A stretch of 64,000 bases of DNA from Diplonema papillatum (taxonomy: Eukaryota > Euglenozoa > Diplonemea > Diplonemida > Diplonemidae), in NCBI GenBank assembly GCA_030068145.1, contig JAPJBO010000741.1, positions 1-64,000 on the forward strand, in the 5' to 3' direction. Shown here piece by piece: positions 29,480 to 41,307 of the stretch. Numbering within the stretch: the stretch's first letter is position 1; each line of letters begins with the position of its first letter. The notes beneath the pieces were generated by a model. It was not told the DNA's origin and searched no databases. It worked only from the letters and a program-made list of their open reading frames with translations. The position numbers and the translations under genes were made by a program.

Positions 29480-31120
29480 GATGGACTCATCCAGGCGAGC
29501 TTCACGCCATGCACGCGGCACGGCGGATCTTAAACGCAGCGAGCCTACACGTCAACGGCCATGCGCTCGACAGGCGCCCGACGGACCCCCGGCACGGCGA
29601 GCATGCACGCTGTGCGCGTGGCACGGCAGACCGCAGCAGAAGCGATCCTACACGTCAGCCGTCAGGCCAACTCATCTCAGCCAGGAGAGCTTCATGCCGT
29701 GCACGCGGCACGGCGGATCTCAGCCACAGGGAGCCTGCACGTCAGTGACCAGACCAGATGGATCTCAACCAGGCGAACTTCACGCCGTGCGCGAGGCACA
29801 GCGAGCCTACACGTCAACGACGATGCGCTCGACAGGCGCATGACGGATCCCAGCCAAGCGAGCATGCACGCTGTTGACCGCAGCAGAAGCGAGTCCACAC
29901 GTCAGTGCTCAGGCCAGGCAGATTTCAGCAAGGCTAGCTTCGCCGTGCACGCGGCACGGCGGATCTCAGCAGAAACGTGTCTAGACGTCAGGGATCAGGC
30001 TGGACGGATCTTAACCAGGCGCTTCACGCCGTGCACGGGCATCGCGGATCTCAGCCAAAGCGAGCCTGCACGTCAGTGACCAGGCCAGATGGATCTCAAC
30101 CAGGCGAGTTTCACGCCGTGCACGGGGCACGGCGGATCTTAAACGCAGCGAGCCTACACGTCAACGACCATGCGCTCGACAGGCGCCCAACGGACCCCCG
30201 GCACGGCGAGCATGCACGCTGTGCGCGTGGTACGGCAGACAGCAGAAGCGAGCCCACACGTCAGTGCTCAGGCCAGACAGATTTCAGCAAGGCGAGCTTC
30301 GCCGCGCACGCGGCACGGCGGCTCGCGTGTCTAGACGTCGGTGATCAGGCTAGACGGATCACAACCAGGCGCTTCACGCCGTCTACGGGCATCGCGGATC
30401 TCAGCCAAAAACGAGCTTACACGTCAGCCGTTAGGCCAGACTGATCTCGGCCAGGAGAGCTTCATGCCGTGCACGCGGCACAGCGGATCTCAGCCTGCAC
30501 GTCAGTGATCAGGCCGGACGGATCTCAACCAGGCGAGCTTTCACGCCGTGCACGCTGCACGGCGGATCTCAACCAAAGCGAGCCTACACGTCGGTGATCA
30601 GGGTAGACGGATCTCAACCAGGCGAGCTTCACGCCGTGCACGCAGCACGGCGGATCTCAACCACAGGGAGCCTACACGTCAGTGATCAGGGTAGACGGAT
30701 CTCAACCAGGCGAGCTTCACGCCGTGCACGCCGCACGGCGGATCTCAACCAAAGCGAGCCTACACGTCGGTGATCAGGGTAGACGGATCTCAACCAGGCG
30801 AGCTTCACGCCGTGCACGCTGCACGGCGGATCTCAACCAAAGCGAGCCTACACGTCGGTGATCAGGGTAGACGGATCTCAACCAGGCGAGCTTCACGCCG
30901 TGCACGCGGCACGGCGGATCTCAACCACAGGGAGCCTACACGTCAGTGATCAGGCCGGACGGATCTCAACCAGGCGAGCTTCACGCCGTGCACGCCGCAC
31001 GGCGGATCTCAACCACAGCGAGCCTACACGTCGGTGATCGGGTAGACGGATCTCAACCAGGCGAGCTTCACGCCATGCACGCGGCACGGCGGATCTCAAC
31101 CGAAGCGAGCCTGGCCGTCC
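29480..31120. repeat. 88-bp minisatellite inside the DIRS-like element
   Basis: Regular 88-bp units from about 30522 to 31060 (GATCTCAACCAGGCGAGCTTC at 30610, 30698, 30786, 30874, 30962) and degenerate, deletion-rich units leftward to 29480 and weakly to 29200. Open frames across it are repeat artefacts. Confidence 0.9.
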
Positions 31121-31361
31121 TCGGCCTGGCGCTCGTCAGGCGCCAGACGGATCTCCGCATGGCACTTCGAATACTAGGCGGGATGAATCTCAGCTGGATC
31201 CAGCCGATCGACCGTCTCTCGGCGCGCGACGGCCCCCCTCAGGTGGACCGCGGCGCGCACCCCAGGCATCAGCCTGGCATGCCCCCACGCATGCTCTGCT
31301 ACTCGGTATTCAGTCCCGGCGAGCAGTGGCAGGGCGCTCTCCAGCCAAACAAGTAGACCAG

Positions 31362-31440
31362 AAACAAATGACTGATCCGGTTTGGTGGAGATCCGCGCTC
31401 CTGCCGGGGCTTTGCTCGGAATTAGCTGAATTAAACACCT
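31362..31440. repeat. Split direct repeat B2
   Basis: Matches B1 (27412-27486) and marks the right end of the DIRS-like element. The flanking DNA is TAATAATAATCG-rich, as on the left side. Confidence 0.8.
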
Positions 31441-32135
31441 AGTTAATAATAATCGTTATTTACATGTATTATTAGCAAGTCCACCTCTGGGTGTAAACAG
31501 GCTTGTGTCACAGAGGCAATGAACGCGCCTTCTTGTTGATCGTGCGACCTGCCCAGTTGTCATCGAAACGTGCTTCACACAAAGTTGTTACTAGACATTG
31601 CGGCTGTCTACCGGAACAGCATCTCAATGTGACAACATCGAAGGCCAAGTTAGCGGCTGAACCTGTCGGTCCTGCTGTTGCAAATGTCTGGCACGAGATT
31701 TGCGAACCTGGCAGAGAAGGAGACAGACCGACCAGGAATGAATGGGGTGCACAAGTTTGAATCGATCTGACGATCAGGTGCGAACATTCACAGCTACTTC
31801 CGCCCGTCTCCGGCTATGCAACACCATGAGAAGAACTGAGATGGTCGCACGCAAATGAAAGTATTGCCATAGTGCTTCTATTCCTTTCATTTGTGTGATT
31901 GTGTAGCAATGTTCTTTCAACTCGCTTGTTGCTCGTAGTTTGTGCGATTCCCACCACAGGCTCTCGTTGCCCTGACGGCTTTGGGCCTCAACTGCTGGTT
32001 ACCTGGAGCACAAGCCACTTCCTGTGGTGACACAAACTTACAAAAATATGAAATTAATTCATTGTTAATAATATTCGATTGTTAATAATAATTGTAAATA
32101 ATTGATTGTTAATTCCCATTTCTTTTTCCTTTTTT
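31441..32135. other. Non-coding spacer
   Basis: No gene is recognised. TAATAATAA-rich at both ends; the middle part (31500-32030) is of ordinary composition and shows no repeat within the window. Confidence 0.4.
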
Positions 32136-32370
32136 CATCCCCTAATCCGTGCCTCGTAACACACAGCCGCCGATCAACACGAAACCACCCAGAAGAAAAG
32201 CCAGGCACCGGGATCTTCCTGACGAGCACGCAACCCGGTGAACTTAATCAAGAGTCGAAGATTAGCGTCGAAACTCCCTGGCTTTTCACGCCGCAGCAGA
32301 ACGACCACACCCTACCCAAACCCAAGCACCCTCTAAACGCGTTAGGGGACTTCACAAGGTTTCACAACGG
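32136..32370. repeat. 230-bp duplicated block, copy 2
   Basis: Second copy of 24766-24995. It is followed by CTACGGTCAACCGGAGACTTT, a short dispersed motif also seen in variant form near 42550, 63270 and 63725. Confidence 0.85.
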
Positions 32371-32581
32371 AGTGACACAACACCCGAAACGAGTCGCACT
32401 CTTTTACTTTTCTCAACCCCCCGCCATACCCAAGCCTCTACGGTCAACCGGAGACTTTAAAATACCGACCTTCTAATCCACAAATAACGCTAATAATAAT
32501 CGTAGGTTAATAGTAGTTGTGATGGGGGTTTACTTGTATCTCAAATCTAGGATCCCGCATATACCAGAGAAAGTCTTCTAA

Positions 32582-33350
<769 letters not shown>

Positions 33351-34839
33351 ACGGAATCACCGAAGAACATAACTCACTGGCCTGTGCTAAAGCGAGTTGT
33401 CGTGTTTTCACATTTTGGCAGATGGAACGAAGAACGGCGAAGGGTCTAAAATCAAAATCGGAGAACGACAGACACTGCCGAAGGCGAAACATGACTGGAT
33501 ACACGGCTGGGTAACACTGTAGACAGCAGACAATCACTGTATCCCCGTCCCGACCGCCAACATGTTTTGAGTCTTTCTCTCCTTCTTCGTTATCTTCTCT
33601 GCACCCCCCCATTCCTCTTATACTTATTTACATAACACCCCTTTTTACAAGTCTTTTAATTCTTCTTATTGTAGCCTCAAGCTATATTCCTGTTCTGTTT
33701 CATTCCCTCCAACACCCTTCCCTCTGGAGTTGCGTTGCCAAGGTGGCTTGGTGGTGCACGACGACTTAGTACCACCGCCCAGCGAGGAGGAATTGACATC
33801 AGCCCCCAGAGAAATGCGTAAGGGTTCCAGGGGATTACCCGAATACCTTTTCGCTTCTTGCTCCCCCGCGTTTTCTTTTTCCTATCTAAGAACCCGGACT
33901 GAAGCTGCGTCAAAGCGTGGTGAACTGACGACGCGACACAACTGGCACCCGTGCCATGCAACTCAGGCGTGCTCTCTATCGAAATGAGCAACTTTCACTG
34001 CTGGGCACGAACATGAGTTTTTCAAACGTAAACATAAACACCGCATTACGCGAAAGGCAGCTTCACTCCTTATTGATCTTGCTCCTGTTTTCCAAGAGGG
34101 GAGCACTTTGTTCTTTTTTGGAGCCTCCACTACTTGCGCCCCTTGAGCAGAGTTGTACACTATACCGTGCGCTCGCCTCCGCTCGCGCGAGAATCTTGAT
34201 TAATATCCTAAAATTCAGCACAGGAGCCAGAAGAGAAAACATGGGTGGGTTCTGTGGAATCCAGCACTGCAGGGATGATCCTGATAGAGCCCCGAAACAG
34301 TGAGTGTCATAAACCGTGCCACAGTCTAACATTCAGACGTGCACCCTGTTGTCTCTTCGGCCCGTGCTCTACCCTTTTTCGCGTTCTTTCATGTCTTCAC
34401 CCCCCTTCTTCCTTGCAAGAGCAGACCCTTTCTTCCTTCGCTACTTGCCGCCACAGCGCTTTTGCACAGGGCAAACTGTAAGGACGAACGCCTACAACGC
34501 CGACTCATCAGCATCACGTCGGCAGTGTGCGTGCCCAAAGGGTTTCCGGGTGTTGTTCGGCTTCGCCTGTACCGGCTGGCTCTTTCGACAACGCTAGTTC
34601 TTGATTCGAGTCTCATAGAGAGGGCAATGCATCTCTGCCGCTGGAGCGAGTTCGCCTACAACTGCAGCGCCAGCCAGCAGCGCCCTCAGAGCGCATCTAC
34701 GATCTGAAAGGAGATGCTCTCAGACTCGTCTCCTTACTCACACTCTTTTCTGGTCCGCGTGAAACTGATACTCAACAACGATTCACTCCGCTCTCACAGG
34801 TTATCTAGGCGGGAAGGGTGAAGCAAACGAGTCCCACAG
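33351..34839. other. Intergenic region between calmodulin and GH74 gene
   Basis: Contains the calmodulin 3' UTR and the GH74 upstream region. No ORF with family features. CCACAG directly precedes the GH74 ATG and could be a 3' splice site of a 5' UTR intron, unproven. Confidence 0.5.
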
Positions 34840-37800
34840 ATGCTAGCCGCCGCCGTCCTGGCCCTGGCAACAGCCGTGGAGCGCGATCCCGTTGACTACA
34901 CATACGGCAATGTGGCGCTGGGTGGGGCTGGGTACGTATCTGGGATTATCACCCGGATCGAAGAACCTTACCTTACATACATCAGAACCGACGTCGGCGG
35001 TATGTACAAGTGGGACGGCGGCAAGTGGAACCCCTTGATGGACTGGGTATCAGAGGAGGACCAAGGCTTGCTTGGCGTAGAGACGTTGGCGTTGGACCCG
35101 AATGACCCGTCGCGTCTGTACGCTGTGGCTGCTCGTGACGACCGCAGCAACGGAAAGACGGCGCTTCTACGGTCGACGGACTACGGTGAAACGTTCGAAG
35201 TGATCGACGTGTCTCACATGTGGAAGGCACACGGAAACGGGATGGGGAGAGTTACCGGTGAGAAGCTGGTCGTCGACCCCGGCTCGAGCAACGTGTTGTA
35301 CTGCGGAACGCGTCTCGACGGTCTTATGAAGAGTACGGACTACGGGACTACATGGTCGAAGATTGTGTCGCTGAATGTCACAGCACTCGCTGAAGATGAT
35401 CCCCTGCCGTCGTACGCTTGGCCGGGTATTACAGACGTCTTCTGGAAAAACGGTGTGAGCTTTGTGCATCCGGATCCAAACACTGTCAGCGGTGGCCTGG
35501 CGCAGCGTATTTTTGTGGGCGTATCGAATTTCAACGGCCCGAGCTTCTTCGTCTCGAACGACGCGGGTGAGACATGGACGGAAGCAGCTGGCGGACCTGT
35601 CGGTCTCGCGCCAGTACGTGTGGCTATGCGCGGGAAGACCGAACTGATCGTGACTTTTGCAAGCGCTCCGGGACCGTGGGATATCTGGAGCGGAGGTAGT
35701 GCGTACAGATTCACGATTGCCACTGGCGTTTGGACCAAGATCATCTCGGGGGATCGGGCGTTCGGAGGTGTCGACGTGCATCCTACCAACCCAGATGTCA
35801 TCATCATGTCGAGCCTCAACTTAGAGGGGGTGCAGGGTGACCCACAACAAGGAGTAGGGGAGCAAGTCTACAGGTCGGATGACGGTGGGAACACGTGGAC
35901 GAACCTGATGGACAAGTACACGAAGTCCGCATATGGCGACGTTGAGTGGATCAACCACGGCGTCACTCCAGATTACGCTATCCATTGGGGTGGATGCTTG
36001 AAATTTGACCCATGGGACTACAAGAAGGTTTGGATCACTTCCGGGAACGGTATCTGGCGGTCGACGGACATCAACGCACAGGCAGTCAACTGGGAGTTCA
36101 CCGTTGCTGGCCTCGAAGAGACGGTTCCTCTGGAAGCCATCAGCATCGAGGGAACCCCACTTATCTCCGCCGTTGGTGACTACGACGGTATGGTCCACCA
36201 CGACGTTACGAAGTACTATCCCAGACACGAGCCGAACATGAAAACGACCCACGGCCTTGACGTTGCTCAGTGGAACACTGACTGCCAAGTGCGTGCTGGT
36301 GATGAGAAGATCTACTACACGAAGACTGGTGCGTCCGGCTGGATTGAGATGGAAGTTTTCAAGGGACCGCAAGGGGAAATTGCCGTGTCCGCTAAGTGCA
36401 ACGCGGTTCTCCTGACGACGGGTGGCGTAACATACCAGACCAGGGACTTCGGGAAGACGTGGGCAGAAGTCTCAGGTCTTACTGCGCTCCGTGTTGTAGC
36501 CGACCGTTGGACGGACAACAAGTTCTACGCTTACGACAACGGCGAGTTCAAGGTGAGCACGGACACTGGTCGGACGTTCTGGAAGTGGTCGACGCTGCCA
36601 TCAGGCGGGTCAGAAGTGATCAGGGCAGCACCAGGCATTGAAGGTGACGTTTGGGTCGCGTTGAACAAAGGCGGGCTTGCGAGGACGACAGATTCAGGGC
36701 GGTCCTTCAAGTTCTTGGACGTTGCCGAGGCACGCACAGTTGGGCTCGGGAAGGCGGCGGAAGGGCGAAGCTACTTCACCATTTTCATCTGGGGAAAGCC
36801 GACGCCGGCTTCGACGATGGGCGTGTACAGGTCGATCGACGAGGGGAAGTCGTGGGTGCGAGTGAATGATGACAAGCACCAGTACGGCGGTCCACAGGAC
36901 GGCAAGTTCTTGATCGGCGACATGAACGAGTTCGGCACTTGGTACCTTGCGACTGGCGGACGGGGCATTGCCTACGGCAGGCTTTCGGCGAACGTGAAGA
37001 GCACACCTCCCCCGCCGTCGACTCCGTCATCCGCAGCCTACACAATGGGTACCGTGGCCATGGGTGGGGCTGGGTACGTAGCTGGGATTGTCACCCGGAC
37101 CGAAGAACCCCACCTCACTTACATCAGAACCGACGTCGGCGGTATGTACAAGTGGGACGGGGGCAAGTGGAACCCCTTGATGGACTGGGTGTCGTATGAA
37201 GACCAAGGCTTGCTTGGCGTAGAGACGTTGGCGTTGGACCCGAATGACCCGTCGCGTCTGTACGCTGTGGCTGCTCGTGACGACCGCAGCAACGGAAAGA
37301 CGGCGCTTCTACGGTCGAGGGACTACGGTGAAACGTTCGAAGTGATCGACGTGTCTCACATGTGGAAGGCACACGGAAACGGGATGGGGAGAGTTACCGG
37401 TGAGAAGCTGGTCGTCGACCCCGGCTCGAGCAACGTGTTGTACTGCGGAACGCGTCTCGACGGTCTTATGAAGAGTACGGACTACGGGACTACATGGTCG
37501 AAGATTGTGTCGCTGAATGTCACAGCACTCGCTGAAGATGATCCCCTGCCGTCGTACGCTTGGCCGGGTATTACAGACGTCTTCTGGAAAAACGGTGTGA
37601 GCTTTGTGCACCCGGATCCGAACACTGTCAGCGGTGGCCTGGCGCAGCGTATTTTTGTGGGCGTATCGAATTTCAACGGCCCGAGCTTCTTCGTCTCGAA
37701 CGATGCAGGTGAGACGTGGACGGAAGCAGCCGGCGGACCCGCCGGTTTCGCGCCAGTGCATGTGGCTATGCGCGGAAAGAACGAACTGATCGTGACGCTT

Positions 37801-40800
37801 GCAAGCGCTCCGGGACCGTGGGATATCTGGGGCGGAGGTCGTGCGTACAGATTCACGATTGACACTGGCGTCTGGACCAAGATCATCTCAAATACTGATG
37901 GATTCGGAGGTGTCGACGTCCATCCTACCAACCCAGATGTCATCATCATGTCGACCCTTGCCAAATATTCGCAACAAGGCGAGCCTCCGCAAGGCACAGG
38001 AGAACACGTCTACAGGTCGGATGACGGTGGGAACACGTGGACGAACCTGATGGACAAGTACACAAAGTCAGCATACGGCGACGTTGAGTGGATCAAACAT
38101 GGCACGTCTACTGGTTATTCTATCCATTGGGGCGGATGCTTGAAATTTGACCCTTCAGACTACAAGAAAGTTTGGATCACCTCCGGAAATGGTATCTGGC
38201 GGTCTACAGACATCGACGCACAGGCAGTCAATTGGGAGTTCACCGTTGCTGGCCTCGAAGAGACGGTTCCTTTGGAGGCCATCAGCATCGAGGGAATCCC
38301 ACTTATCTCCGCCGTTGGTGACTACGACGGTATGGTCCACCACGACGTTACGAAGTACTATCCCAGACACGAGCCGAACTTGGGAACGACCCACGGCTTA
38401 GACGTCGCAGGCTTGAACACTGACTGCCAAGTGCGTGCTGGTGATGAGAAGATCTACTACACGAAGACTGGTGCGTCCGGCTGGATTGAGATGGAAGTTT
38501 TCAAGGGACCGCAAGGGGAAGTTGCCGTGTCGGCTAAGTGCACATCGTTGCTCCTGACGACGGGGGGCAAAACGTACCATACTACGAACTTTGGAACAAT
38601 GTGGACAGAGGTCTCAGGTATTACTGCGCTCCGTGTTGTAGCCGACCGTTGGACGGACAACAAGTTCTACGCTTACGACAACGGCGAGTTCAAGGTGAGC
38701 ACGGACGGTGGACTGACTTTCACGACCAAGGCCACATTGCCATCAGGCGGATCTGAAGTGATCAGGGCGGCGCCGGGCATCGAGGGCGACGTCTGGGTCG
38801 CGTTGAACGAAGGCGGGCTTGCGAGGACGACAGATTCCGGAGCGTCGTTCAAGTTCTTGGACGTTGCCGAGGCACGCACAGTCGGGCTCGGGAAGGCGGC
38901 GGAAGGGCGAAGCTACTTCACTGTTTTCATCTGGGGAAAGCCGACGCCGGCTTCGACGATGGGCGTGTACAGGTCGATCGACGAGGGGAAGTCGTGGGTG
39001 CGAGTGAATGATGACAAGCACCAGTACGGCGGTCCGAACGACGGCAAGTTCTTGATCGGCGACATGAACGAGTTCGGCACTTGGTACCTTGCGACTGGCG
39101 GACGAGGCATTGCCTACGGCAGGCTTTCGTCGAACGTGGAGAGCACACCTCCTCCGCCGTCGACTCCATCGTCTCCGGACTACACAATGGGCACAGTGGC
39201 CATGGGTGGGGCTGGGTACGTAGCTGGGATTGTCACCCGGACCGAAGAACCCCACCTCACTTACATCAGAACCGACGTCGGCGGTATGTACAAGTGGGAC
39301 GGCAGCCAATGGAACCCCTTGATGGACTGGGTGTCGTATGAAGACCAAGGCTTGCTTGGCGTGGAAACTTTGGCGTTGGACCCGAATGACCCGTCGCGTT
39401 TGTACGCTGTGGCTGCTCGTGACGACCGCAGCAACGGAAAGACGGCGCTTCTACGGTCGACGGACTATGGTGAAACGTTCGAAGTGATCGACGTGTCTCA
39501 CGTATGGAAGGCACACGGAAACGGAATGGGGAGAGTTACCGGTGAGAAGCTGGTCGTCGACCCCGGCTCGAGCAACGTGTTGTACTGCGGAACGCGTCTC
39601 GACGGTCTTATGAAGAGTACGGACTACGGGACTACATGGTCGAAAATTGTGTCGCTGAATGTCACAGCACTCGCTGAAGATGATCCCCTTCCGTCGTACG
39701 CGTGGCCGGGTATTACAGACGTCTTCTGGAAAAACGGTGTGAGCTTTGTGCACCCGGATCCGAACACTGTCAGCGGTGGCCTCGCGCAGCGTATTTTTGT
39801 GGGCGTATCGAATTTCAACGGCCCGAGCTTCTTCGTCTCGAACGATGCAGGTGAGACGTGGACGGAAGCAGCCGGCGGACCCGCCGGTTTCGCGCCAGTG
39901 CATGTGGCTATGCGCGGAAAGAACGAACTGATCGTGACGCTTGCAAGCGCTCCGGGACCGTGGGATATCTGGGGCGGAGGTCGTGCGTACAGATTCACGA
40001 TTGACACTGGCGTCTGGACCAAGATCATCTCCAGTACTGATGCGTTCGGAGGTGTCGACGTCCATCCTACCAACTCAGATGTTATCATCATGTCGACCCT
40101 TGCCAAATATTCGCAACAAGGCGAGCCTCTGCAAGGCACAGGAGAACACGTCTACAGGTCGGATGACGGTGGGAACACGTGGACGAACCTGATGGACAAG
40201 TACACGAAGTCCGCATATGGCGACGTTGAGTGGATCAAGCATGGAACGTCTGCTGATTATTCTATCCATTGGGGCGGCTGCTTGAAATTCGACCCTTCAG
40301 ACTACAAGAAAGTTTGGATCACCTCCGGAAATGGTATCTGGCGGTCGACAGACATCGACGCACAGGCAGTCAACTGGGAGTTCACCGTTGCTGGCCTGGA
40401 AGAGACGGTTCCTCTGGAAGCCATCAGCATCGAGGGAACCCCACTTATCTCCGCCGTTGGTGACTACGACGGTATGGTCCACCACGACGTTACGAAGTAC
40501 TATCCCAGACACGAGCCGAACATGAAAACAACCCACGGCCTTGACGTTGCGCACTGGTACACTGACTGCCAAGTGCGTGCTGGAGATGAGAAGATCTACT
40601 ACACGAAGACTGGTGCGTCCGGCTGGATTGAGATGGAAGTTTTCAAGGGACCGCAAGGGGAAGTTGCCGTGTCCGCTAAGTGCAACGCGGTTCTCCTGAC
40701 GACGGGTGGCGTAACATACCAGACCAGGGACTTCGGGAAGACGTGGGCAGAAGTCTCAGGTCTTACTGCGCTCCGTGTTGTAGCCGACCGTTGGACGGAC

Positions 40801-41307
40801 AACAAGTTCTACGCTTACGACAACGGCGAGTTCAAGGTGAGCACGGACACTGGTCGGACGTTCTGGAAGTGGTCGACGCTGCCATCAGGCGGGTCAGAAG
40901 TGATCAGAGCAGCACCAGGCATTGAAGGCGACGTTTGGGTCGCGTTGAACGAAGGTGGGCTTGCGAGGACGACAGATTCAGGGCGGTCCTTCAAGTTCTT
41001 GGACGTTGCCGAGGCACGCACAGTTGGGCTCGGAAAGGCGGCGGAAGGGCGAAGCTACTTCACTATTTTCATCTGGGGAAAGCCGACGCCGGCTTCGACG
41101 ATGGGCGTGTACAGGTCGATCGACGAGGGGAAGTCGTGGGTGCGAGTGAATGATGACAAGCACCAGTACGGCGGTCCGAACGACGGCAAGTTCTTGATCG
41201 GCGACATGAACGAGTTCGGCACTTGGTACCTTGCGACTGGCGGACGAGGCATTGCCTACGGCAGGCTTTCGTCGAACGAGGCGACGGCCAGCAAGAAGTC
41301 GCAGTGA
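34840..41307 (+). CDS. Secreted triple-module GH74-type glycoside hydrolase (xyloglucanase-like)
   Basis: Single 2155-residue ORF: signal peptide (MLAAAVLALATA), then three modules of 714 residues each, starting near residues 19, 733 and 1447, joined by Pro/Ser/Thr linkers (STPPPPSTPSS). The exact DNA period is 2142 bp. Each module carries GH74 hallmarks: YIRTDVGGMYKW (candidate catalytic Asp51, 765, 1479), LALDPNDPSRLYA, several Asp-box turns (STDYGTTW, SNDAGETW, SDDGGNTW, SIDEGKSW) and SAVGDYDGM (Asp447/449 and equivalents, likely the second catalytic carboxylate). GH74 enzymes cleave xyloglucan and related beta-1,4-glucans with a twin beta-propeller. Inferred role: extracellular wall-polysaccharide digestion or remodelling. 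No transmembrane anchor or carbohydrate-binding module is seen; the tail is SSNEATASKKSQ. Substrate preference cannot be read from the sequence. Confidence 0.9.
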   Translation: MLAAAVLALATAVERDPVDYTYGNVALGGAGYVSGIITRIEEPYLTYIRTDVGGMYKWDGGKWNPLMDWVSEEDQGLLGVETLALDPNDPSRLYAVAARDDRSNGKTALLRSTDYGETFEVIDVSHMWKAHGNGMGRVTGEKLVVDPGSSNVLYCGTRLDGLMKSTDYGTTWSKIVSLNVTALAEDDPLPSYAWPGITDVFWKNGVSFVHPDPNTVSGGLAQRIFVGVSNFNGPSFFVSNDAGETWTEAAGGPVGLAPVRVAMRGKTELIVTFASAPGPWDIWSGGSAYRFTIATGVWTKIISGDRAFGGVDVHPTNPDVIIMSSLNLEGVQGDPQQGVGEQVYRSDDGGNTWTNLMDKYTKSAYGDVEWINHGVTPDYAIHWGGCLKFDPWDYKKVWITSGNGIWRSTDINAQAVNWEFTVAGLEETVPLEAISIEGTPLISAVGDYDGMVHHDVTKYYPRHEPNMKTTHGLDVAQWNTDCQVRAGDEKIYYTKTGASGWIEMEVFKGPQGEIAVSAKCNAVLLTTGGVTYQTRDFGKTWAEVSGLTALRVVADRWTDNKFYAYDNGEFKVSTDTGRTFWKWSTLPSGGSEVIRAAPGIEGDVWVALNKGGLARTTDSGRSFKFLDVAEARTVGLGKAAEGRSYFTIFIWGKPTPASTMGVYRSIDEGKSWVRVNDDKHQYGGPQDGKFLIGDMNEFGTWYLATGGRGIAYGRLSANVKSTPPPPSTPSSAAYTMGTVAMGGAGYVAGIVTRTEEPHLTYIRTDVGGMYKWDGGKWNPLMDWVSYEDQGLLGVETLALDPNDPSRLYAVAARDDRSNGKTALLRSRDYGETFEVIDVSHMWKAHGNGMGRVTGEKLVVDPGSSNVLYCGTRLDGLMKSTDYGTTWSKIVSLNVTALAEDDPLPSYAWPGITDVFWKNGVSFVHPDPNTVSGGLAQRIFVGVSNFNGPSFFVSNDAGETWTEAAGGPAGFAPVHVAMRGKNELIVTLASAPGPWDIWGGGRAYRFTIDTGVWTKIISNTDGFGGVDVHPTNPDVIIMSTLAKYSQQGEPPQGTGEHVYRSDDGGNTWTNLMDKYTKSAYGDVEWIKHGTSTGYSIHWGGCLKFDPSDYKKVWITSGNGIWRSTDIDAQAVNWEFTVAGLEETVPLEAISIEGIPLISAVGDYDGMVHHDVTKYYPRHEPNLGTTHGLDVAGLNTDCQVRAGDEKIYYTKTGASGWIEMEVFKGPQGEVAVSAKCTSLLLTTGGKTYHTTNFGTMWTEVSGITALRVVADRWTDNKFYAYDNGEFKVSTDGGLTFTTKATLPSGGSEVIRAAPGIEGDVWVALNEGGLARTTDSGASFKFLDVAEARTVGLGKAAEGRSYFTVFIWGKPTPASTMGVYRSIDEGKSWVRVNDDKHQYGGPNDGKFLIGDMNEFGTWYLATGGRGIAYGRLSSNVESTPPPPSTPSSPDYTMGTVAMGGAGYVAGIVTRTEEPHLTYIRTDVGGMYKWDGSQWNPLMDWVSYEDQGLLGVETLALDPNDPSRLYAVAARDDRSNGKTALLRSTDYGETFEVIDVSHVWKAHGNGMGRVTGEKLVVDPGSSNVLYCGTRLDGLMKSTDYGTTWSKIVSLNVTALAEDDPLPSYAWPGITDVFWKNGVSFVHPDPNTVSGGLAQRIFVGVSNFNGPSFFVSNDAGETWTEAAGGPAGFAPVHVAMRGKNELIVTLASAPGPWDIWGGGRAYRFTIDTGVWTKIISSTDAFGGVDVHPTNSDVIIMSTLAKYSQQGEPLQGTGEHVYRSDDGGNTWTNLMDKYTKSAYGDVEWIKHGTSADYSIHWGGCLKFDPSDYKKVWITSGNGIWRSTDIDAQAVNWEFTVAGLEETVPLEAISIEGTPLISAVGDYDGMVHHDVTKYYPRHEPNMKTTHGLDVAHWYTDCQVRAGDEKIYYTKTGASGWIEMEVFKGPQGEVAVSAKCNAVLLTTGGVTYQTRDFGKTWAEVSGLTALRVVADRWTDNKFYAYDNGEFKVSTDTGRTFWKWSTLPSGGSEVIRAAPGIEGDVWVALNEGGLARTTDSGRSFKFLDVAEARTVGLGKAAEGRSYFTIFIWGKPTPASTMGVYRSIDEGKSWVRVNDDKHQYGGPNDGKFLIGDMNEFGTWYLATGGRGIAYGRLSSNEATASKKSQ

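Noticed and set aside
25679..31440. LTR retrotransposon with 333-bp LTRs
   Set aside because: The repeats are not at both ends of one unit (A at the left ends, B at the right ends), there is no TG...CA or protease/DDE integrase, and a tyrosine recombinase is present; split direct repeats fit better.
34968..41252. Antisense open frames of 150-200 codons repeated three times
   Set aside because: Shadows of the GH74 reading frame and its triplication; no family features.
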